From positions 1-63,828 of the IMG/VR virus record IMGVR_UViG_3300025131_000032: a DNA stretch of 63,828 nt. The stretch is one strand, 5' to 3'. The notes beneath the pieces are model-generated. The model was not told the DNA's origin. It searched no databases and saw only the letters and a list, made by a program, of their open reading frames with translations. This document shows, piece by piece, positions 8,699-15,635 of this stretch (positions within the stretch are counted from its first letter, which is position 1; every line of letters begins with the position of its first letter). The position numbers were made by a program, and so were the translations under genes. This DNA comes from a virus.

Positions 8699-10389
8699 TG
8701 GGGTTTAAGCTACGGCCGTACCAGCGCGAGTGCTGCAAGGCTATTCAGGACGCTTGGCATGACCACCAGTCGGTGATGGTGGAGCTTGCGACCGGCACGG
8801 GCAAGACCGAGATATTCACTGAGATGCTCCGGCGGTTGCAGTTGTCTGAGCAGGAGAAGAGTCGCGGCTTGGTGGTTTGCCCTCAGTTACCGCTAATCGC
8901 GCAGGCTGCCGACAAGATCTACAAGCGGACGGGCGACCGGCCAGCAATCGAGCAGGCGTCTAATTGGTCCAGGGAGCATGGTAAATGGCGTTCTGACTTC
9001 ATTGTCGGATCCAAGCAGTCGCTGACTCTTACCCGCAGGGACGGGACGAAGCGGTATGAGCGGTTTGAGGACGTGGGTGTCCTGATAGTCGATGAGTGCC
9101 ACCTGTCGATCACGCCCCCGTTTATCGAGATGGTCGAGCACTTCCTGCGGGGCGGCGCCAAGGTCTTAGGGGTGACGGCGACGGCAAAGCGGCACGACGG
9201 GAAGGCTGAGGGAGTCCTGTACGAGACATGCGCGTTTCAGTATGGGATTCAGGAGGCGATCAAGGACGGGTGGCTAGTGGCGCCTAAGACTGAGGTGGTG
9301 ATGCTGAAGTCCCTCGACCTGAGCAACATCGGCACCAGCTACAACCAGTATGGCGCTGACTTCGCGGTAACTGAGCTTAACGAGGCGATTGAGAACCTGG
9401 AGACGATCTGCGAGATAGCGGATGCAGCGGCTCGGGAGACGAAGGGGCGGAAGACGGTGGTCTACTGTGCCTCGGTGGCGGAGGCGAAGTTGGTTTCCGA
9501 GCGGCTATCCGACCACCATGGCATCAAGTCAGGCTGGATCTGTGCTGACGAGAAGCGATGCACCAAGAAGACCAGAGAGGCCACGCTGGCGTCGTTTGTG
9601 TCAGATGACGAGGATTCCATCTCACATGTGGCGAACGTGGGGATTCTCACGACGGGGTGGGATTTCCCAGCTTTGCAGGCGATTGTGATGGCCCGTCCGA
9701 CCAAGTCTAAGCCTCTGTTCACTCAGATCCTTGGTCGCGGTACTCGCGCACTCGAAGGCGTCGTCGATTTCCCAGACTCCACCCCGGAACTACGCCGGCA
9801 GCGGATCGCGGAGTCGGCCAAGCCTGACTTCCTGATGATCGACTTGGTGGATAACAGCCTGGAGCACAAGATCGTCACCAGCGCCGATGTCCTGGGCGGC
9901 AATTACAACGTCGCGGTGGTAGATCGGGCCAAGGGAGACCTATTGGCCGCAGAAGGCCCTCAGAGCGTCTCTGACGCCCTGGAGCGGGCTGAGCGTGAGC
10001 TGGCAGCCGAAGAGGTTGAAATGCAGCGAGAGAAGCGTGAGCGAGCTGAGAGACGTGCCAGGGCTAAGGTGAAGGCTCAGCTGGAGTATGAGAAGCGCCA
10101 GGTGGACGTATTTGGGCAGGTTGAGGGGATTTCTCGCAGCCGGGGGAAGAGTAAGGCGACTATGCCGTTCGGGAAGTACAAGGGGCGGAGCCTGTCTGAG
10201 GTTCCCACGGGCTACTTGCAGTATGCGCTGGCTAACTTCACGTTGCATTTCACGACTGAGTTGAATGTGCAGGATGAGCTGGTTAGGCGGATGAATCCTG
10301 CGCCACGAGCGGAACCTTCGGCTAGTTTCGCGGTTAAATCGATGGAAACGGACTTGGACGACGTGTTACAGACCTTAAGGAGGAAGTGA
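8698..10389 (+). CDS. SF2 DEAD/DEAH-type helicase with C-terminal DUF3820-like module
   Basis: A 563-residue helicase. Motif I is ATGTGKT (31-37), motif II is VDECH (131-135), motif III is GVTATAKRHDG, and the second RecA domain has VVYCAS, TGWDFPALQ and the arginine-finger motif QILGRGTRAL. This resembles the ResIII/UvsW-like group that remodels forks and recombination intermediates. A charged coiled-coil (about 425-470) leads to a C-terminal module beginning MPFGKYKGRSLSEVP at residue 489, which matches the F-G-K-Y-K-G start of DUF3820 proteins; I infer a fusion of two phage proteins. The start overlaps the previous stop (TGATG), and the stop overlaps the next start the same way. Confidence 0.88.
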   Translation: MGFKLRPYQRECCKAIQDAWHDHQSVMVELATGTGKTEIFTEMLRRLQLSEQEKSRGLVVCPQLPLIAQAADKIYKRTGDRPAIEQASNWSREHGKWRSDFIVGSKQSLTLTRRDGTKRYERFEDVGVLIVDECHLSITPPFIEMVEHFLRGGAKVLGVTATAKRHDGKAEGVLYETCAFQYGIQEAIKDGWLVAPKTEVVMLKSLDLSNIGTSYNQYGADFAVTELNEAIENLETICEIADAAARETKGRKTVVYCASVAEAKLVSERLSDHHGIKSGWICADEKRCTKKTREATLASFVSDDEDSISHVANVGILTTGWDFPALQAIVMARPTKSKPLFTQILGRGTRALEGVVDFPDSTPELRRQRIAESAKPDFLMIDLVDNSLEHKIVTSADVLGGNYNVAVVDRAKGDLLAAEGPQSVSDALERAERELAAEEVEMQREKRERAERRARAKVKAQLEYEKRQVDVFGQVEGISRSRGKSKATMPFGKYKGRSLSEVPTGYLQYALANFTLHFTTELNVQDELVRRMNPAPRAEPSASFAVKSMETDLDDVLQTLRRK

Positions 10390-10664
10390 TGAACACAAGT
10401 GAAGTGCGAGAGTACGCGGAGAGCCTGCTCAGGGTGACCTCTGCGGCGGATCGGGGAAAGAAGATGCAGAAGCGGAGATTCGCGAGTTCCGACATGTGGA
10501 GTGACTGCTTGGAATCGATCACCCGTTGGAACCCCCAAGCCTACGAATACCGCATCAAGCCCAAGGAACCAGAGACGATCTGGGTCGCAGGCGATCGAGT
10601 GTTATTTCGCGGCAAAGACCCTCAACACCCCACTGCCCGCAAGTTCGTCGAGGAGATGCCATGA
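10389..10664 (+). CDS. Small phage protein with Y-R-x-K-P motif
   Basis: A 91-residue protein starting in a TGATG junction after the helicase (ribosome site AAGGAGGAAG). The middle contains YEYRIKPKEPETIW, a signature I know from many small phage proteins. Related segments occur in the second half of the 14220 product (YRLKPPTRVVYID) and in the first half of the 36991 product (RYRPKPKP). The function of this group is not known. Confidence 0.7.
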   Translation: MNTSEVREYAESLLRVTSAADRGKKMQKRRFASSDMWSDCLESITRWNPQAYEYRIKPKEPETIWVAGDRVLFRGKDPQHPTARKFVEEMP

Positions 10665-10873
10665 GTGATCGCCTCTCAGCAGCCATGGCCCTTCTCTTCG
10701 TTGCAGTGGCTGGGTTGATGGCGTTAATTCGGATGTTCTTCCCAGAGCTGAGTTGGTTCTGGGTATTGGTGCCGCTGGGTGCTCCGATTTTGATATTTGT
10801 GGGGACATTGACTGTGCTGGCGGTGTTGACGCTGGTGGTGTTCCTGACTGGCATATTCGACCGGAGGCTGTGA
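10661..10873 (+). CDS. Small membrane protein (70 aa, two helices)
   Basis: The ATG overlaps the previous stop (ATGA). Two long hydrophobic segments (about residues 8-30 and 35-62) are joined by a short turn (FPELSW), ending with charged DRRL, so the protein should span the inner membrane twice. The last 34 bases are repeated, with three changes, before the gene at 11336. A role in superinfection control or lysis timing is possible but unsupported. Confidence 0.7.
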   Translation: MSDRLSAAMALLFVAVAGLMALIRMFFPELSWFWVLVPLGAPILIFVGTLTVLAVLTLVVFLTGIFDRRL

Positions 10874-10882
10874 TGAATTACC
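10849..10882 (+). repeat. Duplicated gene-junction leader, copy 1
   Basis: Thirty-four bases covering the last codons of the membrane protein at 10661, the GGAGG ribosome site and the first codons (ATGAATTACC) of the next gene. The same stretch, 31 of 34 identical, occurs at 11312-11345. Confidence 0.9.
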
Positions 10883-11286
10883 TGGAGAAGTACCTCAGCT
10901 TCCTAAATAAACCGCCTTGGAAGTGGGATATTTTCCGTCCTATCGGCCTAGACGCGATCCAGGTTGACACATCCGAGATTAGCAAGGAGACAATAATGGC
11001 ATTGGTTAAAGTTGATTACGAGAAGTACGAAGACCGGATTCCACCGCATACGCTTGAGACACTGCGGAATTACATCGAGCATGGTGTACCCACTGGCGGA
11101 TTTCTCCATAGCGTCCTGACCGACAGCCTTTTTGGGGCTTATGGAAAAGCGGACCCTGGGAATAGGGAAACCCTTGGTGACATTGTGATGTTCATTTACA
11201 ATGAAGCACCCGGCGGTTGTTGGGGATCTAGCGATCATGTCAAAGCGTGGCGGCGGAAAAAAGGCCGCCAAGGACGTGATGCATAG
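10873..11286 (+). CDS. Conserved phage protein with H-G-(I/V)-P-T-G-G-F motif (137 aa)
   Basis: It begins in a TGATG junction. The C-terminal 90 residues, from about RIPPHTLETLRNYIEHGVP, continue with TGGFLHSVL, LFGAYGKAD and a final CWGS. This is the pattern of a small family common in phages of many hosts, whose function is unknown. The first 45 residues (MNYLEKYLSFLNKPPWKW) are an extra segment; an internal ATG at residue 46 could give the short family-like form. Confidence 0.75.
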   Translation: MNYLEKYLSFLNKPPWKWDIFRPIGLDAIQVDTSEISKETIMALVKVDYEKYEDRIPPHTLETLRNYIEHGVPTGGFLHSVLTDSLFGAYGKADPGNRETLGDIVMFIYNEAPGGCWGSSDHVKAWRRKKGRQGRDA

Positions 11287-11311
11287 GGGAGCACGCCGGG
11301 ACGATCTTGAG

Positions 11312-11345
11312 TGGCATATTCGACAGGAGGCTACGATGAATTACC
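11312..11345 (+). repeat. Duplicated gene-junction leader, copy 2
   Basis: A copy of 10849-10882. Here the part that encodes a membrane-protein C-terminus in copy 1 is untranslated leader between the genes at 10873 and 11336; the ribosome site and the first codons (Met-Asn-Tyr) are kept. Confidence 0.9.
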
Positions 11346-11530
11346 CCAATCGCATTCCCGGCTCGAAGTATTTCCGCGAGTATTGTGCGTGTTGTGGTGA
11401 GCCCATGCGAGTGGTTGGTGAGGATGTTGGGACTGAGCCATGGTGTGTTTCATGCCGCCATGGACCGCTGGCTCAGCATACTGGCCTGACGCCTCGGCAG
11501 AAGCATGGACTAAAGAATACTGGAGGTTGA
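11336..11530 (+). CDS. Small zinc-ribbon-like protein (64 aa)
   Basis: It starts behind ACAGGAGGCTACG, part of the duplicated leader. Two C-x2-C pairs (CACCG and CVSC, separated by about 22 residues) suggest one zinc site. The rest is basic. No closer family can be named. Confidence 0.65.
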   Translation: MNYPNRIPGSKYFREYCACCGEPMRVVGEDVGTEPWCVSCRHGPLAQHTGLTPRQKHGLKNTGG

Positions 11531-11531
11531 G

Positions 11532-11780
11532 ATGCCGCGACAACTGACTAAGGCGGAGAGGAAGAGGTTCGATGCGATTAACGAGCTGATAATCAAGGCT
11601 CGGTTAGCCCAGCGTGGCCTTTGCCGGTTCAAGGGGTGGCAGGAGCACTCTAACAAGCTGCGGGCTGTTTGCTTGGCCCTTGAGCGGCAGTACATCGAGG
11701 ATATCTTCGAGGCGATTGACCTGTATGGGGTTGACACGGATGTCGTCTGTGGTGATAACTGTGCGCAAGCCGTTGACTAG
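11532..11780 (+). CDS. Small helical protein (82 aa), last gene before a terminator
   Basis: The product is helical with a basic N-terminus (LTKAERKRFDAINELI) and ends in two Cys. It is the last gene of the first early operon: its stop is followed within ten bases by a large inverted repeat and about 90 bases later by a rho-independent terminator. Function is unknown. Confidence 0.65.
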   Translation: MPRQLTKAERKRFDAINELIIKARLAQRGLCRFKGWQEHSNKLRAVCLALERQYIEDIFEAIDLYGVDTDVVCGDNCAQAVD

Positions 11781-11790
11781 TCACCAACAG

Positions 11791-11835
11791 CACAACCAAA
11801 CCAAACGTCATAAAACATTGTTTGCTTTGGTTGTG
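11791..11835 (+). promoter_or_regulatory. Large imperfect inverted repeat after the 11532 gene
   Basis: CACAACCAAA pairs with TTTGGTTGTG, and inside these CAAAC pairs with GTTTG. One C-C mismatch separates the stems and the loop is 13 bases, giving about 15 paired bases. It starts 10 bases after the stop codon. It could protect the 3' end of the mRNA or be a protein-binding site. Confidence 0.8.
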
Positions 11836-11870
11836 GACAGTGGCTTTTCTCGGCTTGACCGCCGAGCATA

Positions 11871-11900
11871 GCGTTCGGCACGATGCCGGACGCTTTTTTT
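11871..11900 (+). terminator. Rho-independent terminator
   Basis: The stem GCGTTCGGC / GCCGGACGC (nine pairs with one T-G wobble, loop ACGAT) is followed directly by seven T. A smaller hairpin CTCGGC-TTGACC-GCCGAG precedes it at 11849-11866. This ends the operon that starts near 5700. Confidence 0.85.
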
Positions 11901-12207
11901 ATGCCCGGCCACAACTTGCCAACGCCGCCAGAACGATTACGACGGCGCCAACCCTCGAGCGGGGATCGTAATATCGCAGTCCAGGGCGTGTACGGGGCGC
12001 TCTCTCAGACACTCTCCACGGTTTGGTGACGACGCACGCCCGTGGATGCACTCTGGGCCAGCAGGGTGAAAGCTCGCTACGGCTGGACAACGAACAAGCG
12101 AGACGATGAGGTGCTGACGCTGACGCGATGCACATTTTCGTTTTTCATGGCCCCATTCGGTTGGGGTCGATGTCGGAACCTCGGCCTCTGCAATGCACAT
12201 TGGCCTT
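11901..12207. other. Gap of about 300 bases without a supported gene
   Basis: Between the terminator and the next ribosome site I see no convincing coding frame. It contains one perfect seven-base inverted repeat (ATTACGA 11936-11942 / TCGTAAT 11966-11972, 23 bases apart). A GTG-started frame (12042-12224) does end in a TGATG junction with the next gene but has no ribosome site. A promoter for the next operon is expected here, but no clear -35/-10 pair stands out. Confidence 0.5.
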
Positions 12208-12223
12208 CAAGGAGCTTGACCTG

Positions 12224-12427
12224 ATGACTATGCCACACTTAATGAACTGCGCACACTCAGAGGACGGGTGGTGTCTGGACTGCGTGTGGGCGGTTTGGGC
12301 CGAGCACGAGGGCCAACTATCGTCTCTTCGGCAGCAGATTACGGCCATCCGCCAGCAGCGAAATGAGCTTCGGTTAATAATTGAGTCGCTGAGGCCAACC
12401 GAAACCCAGCCCGATCCGCGGGGTTAA
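12224..12427 (+). CDS. Small Cys/His and coiled-coil protein (67 aa)
   Basis: The start has AAGGAG ten bases upstream. The N-terminus has a possible metal site (C-A-H followed by C-x2-C in CLDCVW); the rest is a heptad-like helix (LSSLRQQITAIRQQRNELRLI). This layout, a small zinc knuckle followed by a coiled coil, also occurs in the product at 15632. The role is unknown. Confidence 0.65.
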   Translation: MTMPHLMNCAHSEDGWCLDCVWAVWAEHEGQLSSLRQQITAIRQQRNELRLIIESLRPTETQPDPRG

Positions 12428-12460
12428 ATGAGTGGTAATTCCCTTCCTAGGAGACGAGTA

Positions 12461-12853
12461 ATGGCCAACCACTTCACTAACATCCTGATCTGCATCCAAG
12501 ACCCCGAGCAGGAGATTCCAGTCGATCTCCCCAGTGACCTATGCGAGTGGGTTGACCCGATGCCGCCAGTGCTTCGCAATTCGCCGCGCTGGTACGACTG
12601 GGCGGTGGAACACTGGGGCACTAAGTGGGGGACATACAGCCACGAGGTGACTCAGCTAGGCGGTGACTGTTGCCCCTTTGTCATCTCTTTCATCACAGCC
12701 TGGGGGCCGCCACATCCCGAGATGATGCGGCAGATTGTTGCCAAGCTGAAGGCTGAGTTTGCTTTCGATGAGATCTGCCATGTGGGCGTGGATCCGTATG
12801 ACGGCGACATTGAGGTTGTTGGTGAAGTTGCCGCTAAAACAGGAGACGAGTAA
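12461..12853 (+). CDS. YubB/DUF1281-like ferredoxin-fold protein (130 aa)
   Basis: The N-terminus MANHFTNILICI, then WAVEHWGTKWGTYSHEV and ISFITAWGPPHP follow the pattern of the small phage and plasmid family with a YubB ferredoxin-like fold (N-W-G-T-K-W and T-A-W-x-P-P). Function in that family is not established. The ribosome site AGGAGACGAGTA is the first of three copies in this region. The last codons are duplicated beyond the methyltransferase gene at 13944. The stop overlaps the methyltransferase start (TAATG). Confidence 0.7.
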   Translation: MANHFTNILICIQDPEQEIPVDLPSDLCEWVDPMPPVLRNSPRWYDWAVEHWGTKWGTYSHEVTQLGGDCCPFVISFITAWGPPHPEMMRQIVAKLKAEFAFDEICHVGVDPYDGDIEVVGEVAAKTGDE

Positions 12854-12856
12854 TGG
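12815..12856 (+). repeat. 42-bp direct repeat flanking the methyltransferase gene, left copy
   Basis: These 42 bases are identical to 13944-13985. They hold the last codons of the 12461 gene, the ribosome site AGGAGACGAG and the start TAATGG. The two copies bracket a 1,087-base segment that carries only the methyltransferase and the first codons of another frame. Confidence 0.95.
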
Positions 12857-13899
12857 CAAGGATGAACTATCTGGACCTTCTACAGAGAGAGCTTCCTCGA
12901 CCGTTAAAGCGTAGGACACGCAAATACAAGGCACTCGACCTTTTTGCCGGCTGCGGAGGACTTGCTTTAGGTTTTGAGGCCGCTGGGTTTCACACGGTTG
13001 GCTACGAAATGTTGGCCGACGCATGTGACACTTATTCTGCAAATCTGGCGGGCGAATGCCACCAGTTGACCCTGGAGCCAGGGCAAGATCTTACTGACGA
13101 AGCACATGTTGTAATTGGTGGACCGCCTTGCCAGCCGTTTAGTGTTGGTGGATTGCAAAATGGTAAGCGGGACAAGCGGGATGGTTTCCCGGCGTTTCTC
13201 TCGGCAGTTCAGCGATACAATCCCGATTTGGCGATGTTTGAAAACGTCCGTGGGATGCTGTATCGGAACAAGGGGTATCTTGAGTATATTGCCGATGAAC
13301 TGCGTTCTCTTAGCTACATCGTTGAGTGGAAGCTCTTAAAAGCGGTCGAGTTCGGTGTGCCGCAACGGAGAGAGCGTCTTTTCGTGATCGCTCATCGGGG
13401 GCCGTGGAGCTTTCCACAGCCGTCAGCACGCAATAGCGATTACACAGCCGGTGATGCTCTTGATGATTTGGCATTCAAGGTCCACGAAAACACCAAGTTC
13501 TTAACGAAAAGTATGGACGAGTATGTGGCACGATACGAGAAAAAGTCGCTTTGCGTTCGCCCTCGTGACCTTCACTTAGATCAGCCAAGCAGAACCGTTA
13601 CATGTCGCAATCTAAATGGCGCCACTAGTGACATGTTGCGAGTGCGCCTCCCCGATGGACGCCGGAAACGTCTTGTTGTTCGTGAGGGTGCAAGATTACA
13701 GAGCTTCCCTGATTGGTTTCAGTTCAGTGGTGCCGAAGGCAGCCAGTTCAATCAAGTAGGCAATGCAGTGCCACCCCTCTTGGCAAAGGCCGTAGCAAAG
13801 TCTGTGCTGCAATATCTCGAATGTGACAGGCGACTTTCCAAGAATGAAATCGCCAAGCATAACGCAGCGGGTCAGCTATGCCTGGATTCTGGGGAATGA
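12853..13899 (+). CDS. C5 cytosine DNA methyltransferase (restriction-modification type)
   Basis: A 348-residue enzyme with the C5-methyltransferase motifs in order: I DLFAGCGG (29-36), IV GPPCQPFS with catalytic Cys93, VI ENVRG (130-134), VIII QRRERLF (171-177), then a target recognition region, IX REGARLQSFP, and X QVGNAVPPL near residue 300. It transfers a methyl group from S-adenosylmethionine to C5 of cytosine and would protect phage DNA from host restriction. The sequence looks like methyltransferases of type II systems rather than the phage type at 25483. It lies on a segment between two exact 42-bp repeats and looks somewhat more A/T-rich than its neighbours, which suggests recent capture. 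The target sequence cannot be predicted. Confidence 0.93.
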   Translation: MARMNYLDLLQRELPRPLKRRTRKYKALDLFAGCGGLALGFEAAGFHTVGYEMLADACDTYSANLAGECHQLTLEPGQDLTDEAHVVIGGPPCQPFSVGGLQNGKRDKRDGFPAFLSAVQRYNPDLAMFENVRGMLYRNKGYLEYIADELRSLSYIVEWKLLKAVEFGVPQRRERLFVIAHRGPWSFPQPSARNSDYTAGDALDDLAFKVHENTKFLTKSMDEYVARYEKKSLCVRPRDLHLDQPSRTVTCRNLNGATSDMLRVRLPDGRRKRLVVREGARLQSFPDWFQFSGAEGSQFNQVGNAVPPLLAKAVAKSVLQYLECDRRLSKNEIAKHNAAGQLCLDSGE

Positions 13900-13905
13900 T
13901 TTTTG

Positions 13906-14049
13906 ATGCCAGATATAGCCACTAGAATTGAAGAAGCCCAGCAGTTGTTGGTGAAGTTGCCGCTAAAACAGGAGACGAGTAATGGTCACGTTCAGCAGCC
14001 AGTCCGATTTACGGGGCGACATCCTCGAGGAGTTGCGGGTTTGGTATCT
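13906..14049 (+). pseudogene. Possible remnant of a gene formerly next to the methyltransferase (47 codons)
   Basis: Six bases after the methyltransferase stop, an ATG with GGGGA upstream opens a frame MPDIATRIEEAQQ. After 13 codons it runs into the right copy of the 42-bp repeat and continues out of frame through the next gene until a stop at 14047. The first 13 residues look like a natural helical N-terminus, and the rest is junction sequence. A start cut off this way would be expected if the source locus had a second gene, for example a restriction enzyme, after the methyltransferase. That source is inferred. Confidence 0.4.
13944..13985 (+). repeat. 42-bp direct repeat flanking the methyltransferase gene, right copy
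   Basis: Exact copy of 12815-12856. Removing the interval between the two copies would join the gene at 12461 directly to the gene at 13982 with the same ribosome site, so this is probably the original arrangement. Confidence 0.95.
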
Positions 14050-14230
14050 TGAGGCGTTAGCGAAGGGGTTCGAGGTGATAGAGGGGCCAGAGCGTGAGCT
14101 GATGGCACTCTGTTGCTTGAACGACGTGGAGGCGGCTGAAGACGCCACTACGCAGATGAAGGCGCGATTGGCGGTGTTGGGTATTTTGACGGTAATGGAG
14201 CACATGGAGGAGTCGAGCGATGAGTCTTGA
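13982..14230 (+). CDS. Small acidic helical protein (82 aa)
   Basis: It starts in the right 42-bp repeat (AGGAGACGAGTAATGG). The product is acidic and helical with LEELRVWYLEALAKGFEV and an acidic end (MEHMEESSDES). It overlaps the next gene by 11 bases. No family is recognised; its position suggests that it followed the 12461 gene before the methyltransferase inserted. Confidence 0.65.
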   Translation: MVTFSSQSDLRGDILEELRVWYLEALAKGFEVIEGPERELMALCCLNDVEAAEDATTQMKARLAVLGILTVMEHMEESSDES

Positions 14231-14867
14231 CGTTTACCTGAAAGTGACCCAGCCCAGCACGGTGTTCACGGCCAACTACACGCATAATTGCAATGTGATG
14301 GCTAGTGAGGCTGGCATTTATAAGCATTTGTGGCGACCGGATGAGCTTGGGATCACCAAGGCGCACGAGTTGATCGAGCCTCTAACTCAGGGGTTACTGT
14401 TGATGCGGAGAGACCCTGAGCGATTCGAGGCGTTGAATCCAGAGAATGGTTGGGGCTCGTATATGTCGTTTGTTCCGTGGGTTCAGGGGTATCTCAATGC
14501 CTGTATCGAGTACCCTGACGCGGATGTTGAAACCTTTTGGTCAGTTGGCCAGAAAGAGGAGACGATGAGTAAGCAAGAGACGATAGTGAAACTGAAGCAG
14601 TTGTGCGAGGACACGCTGGCGGCGATCGAGGCTGCAGGTCATGCTCCAGTTGCAATTGATTTTGAATTTACCGACGACGGCGGCGCATGTTGGCGCTTTG
14701 ATGATACCGCTGGTTTTGATTTAACCTGCCATTACCGCCTCAAGCCACCGACCCGCGTGGTCTACATCGACTTCAATGCGGATGAGGAGTGGTGGCATAG
14801 CGAGGCGGAATTTGCAGCTGCCTCGAACCCAGGCCGCTTCACCAAGTTCATCGAGGTCATCGAGTGA
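14220..14867 (+). CDS. Fusion of two small phage proteins, with an internal ribosome site and start
   Basis: Residues 1-110 (MSLDVYLKVTQPSTVFTANY, later AGIYKHLWRPDE, then ALNPENGWGSY) form a complete small family that usually stands alone in phages. Residues 116-215 start MSKQETIVKLKQLCEDTLAA and contain the Y-R-L-K-P motif of another stand-alone family. The joint, KEET-M, is encoded by AAAGAGGAGACG-ATG, a good ribosome site with an in-frame start at 14565. The simplest reading is that the stop codon of the first gene was lost and the two frames fused. The second half may still be made separately. Confidence 0.75.
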   Translation: MSLDVYLKVTQPSTVFTANYTHNCNVMASEAGIYKHLWRPDELGITKAHELIEPLTQGLLLMRRDPERFEALNPENGWGSYMSFVPWVQGYLNACIEYPDADVETFWSVGQKEETMSKQETIVKLKQLCEDTLAAIEAAGHAPVAIDFEFTDDGGACWRFDDTAGFDLTCHYRLKPPTRVVYIDFNADEEWWHSEAEFAAASNPGRFTKFIEVIE

Positions 14868-15121
14868 TTTTCCTCCTGAGCTTTGTCCAGGGGCTGTGTT
14901 TCAGCCTGACAAGTCGTTCCCGCAACCGGGACCACATTGGTTACCATTTCGTGGCGAGTTTGCTATCGAACGGGGTGTGGTTCTGGGTGTTGCGGTATAT
15001 GATTGTGTCGGAGCTAGGGGCATGGGAGTTTGTTTCATATTCATTTGGCTGTTCGACTGGGTCGATAGTGGGGTATTGGGCATCGGCTTGGGTTGAGCGG
15101 AGGTTAGGAGCGAAGGCATGA
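14864..15121 (+). CDS. Conserved phage membrane protein (85 aa)
   Basis: It starts at GTG overlapping the previous stop (GTGA). Hydrophobic segments at about residues 2-16, 28-48 and 57-73 frame the loop SRSRNRDHIGYH. The pattern S-R-S-R-N-R-x-x-x-Y-H followed by S-N-G-V-W-F occurs in a small membrane family found in diverse tailed phages. Its function is unknown to me. A GTG start with no strong independent ribosome site implies translational coupling. Confidence 0.75.
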   Translation: MIFLLSFVQGLCFSLTSRSRNRDHIGYHFVASLLSNGVWFWVLRYMIVSELGAWEFVSYSFGCSTGSIVGYWASAWVERRLGAKA

Positions 15122-15342
15122 ACCAGATCGAAGCGTATTATGCGTTGCGGCGGGAGCTGAAGAAGCGGCGGAATAGGTCTCAGTTTTTCGCGGGGTTTTG
15201 GCAGCGGAAATTTGCCAATGAACCAGACGAGGATCTTCGGGGATTTGCGACCGATATGATGGACCGACATGAGTCCGAAGTGAGTGAATACACGCTACTC
15301 CTGGCCCGCTGCAAGCATGAGGAATTGCGAGGCAGATCATGA
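15118..15342 (+). CDS. Small charged helical protein (74 aa)
   Basis: The ATG overlaps the previous stop (ATGA) with GCGGAGGTTAGGAG upstream. The product has a basic first half (ALRRELKKRRNRSQ) and an acidic helical second half. No known family is recognised. Confidence 0.65.
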   Translation: MNQIEAYYALRRELKKRRNRSQFFAGFWQRKFANEPDEDLRGFATDMMDRHESEVSEYTLLLARCKHEELRGRS

Positions 15343-15635
15343 CCAAGCTCCCCACACGGGCCGACATGCAGGCCCAGATCGACAAGCTGACTGTGGAGAA
15401 CGCTCGGCTGACAACTCGGCTCCAGGGGCTGATTGAGGGCGATAACAGCCGGATGAGCGTGGAGTTGCTGTCCCGCCGGCTCGAGGACTATCGGAAGGAA
15501 GCGGCCATGGCTACGGGGCAGATCAGGGACAGTGTTAAGGAGTTGGGTTCAGAGCATGCGGAGACACGGAAGCGGGTGGAGAATGCGGCGCCTGTGGTGC
15601 GTCAGTTACAACAACAATTAGGAGAGTTGAAATGA
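15339..15635 (+). CDS. Coiled-coil protein (98 aa)
   Basis: ATGA-coupled to the gene before it. Residues 10-35 form an IDKLTVENARLTTRL-type heptad, and the C-terminal half is again strongly helical (NAAPVVRQLQQQLGELK). It is probably an oligomeric helper protein; no enzyme motif is visible. Confidence 0.65.
   Translation: MTKLPTRADMQAQIDKLTVENARLTTRLQGLIEGDNSRMSVELLSRRLEDYRKEAAMATGQIRDSVKELGSEHAETRKRVENAAPVVRQLQQQLGELK

Noticed and set aside
12042-12224. A 60-codon GTG-started frame that ends in a TGATG overlap with the 12224 gene
   Set aside because: There is no ribosome site, and the protein composition looks random. The overlap alone is not enough, so I list it only within the gap note.
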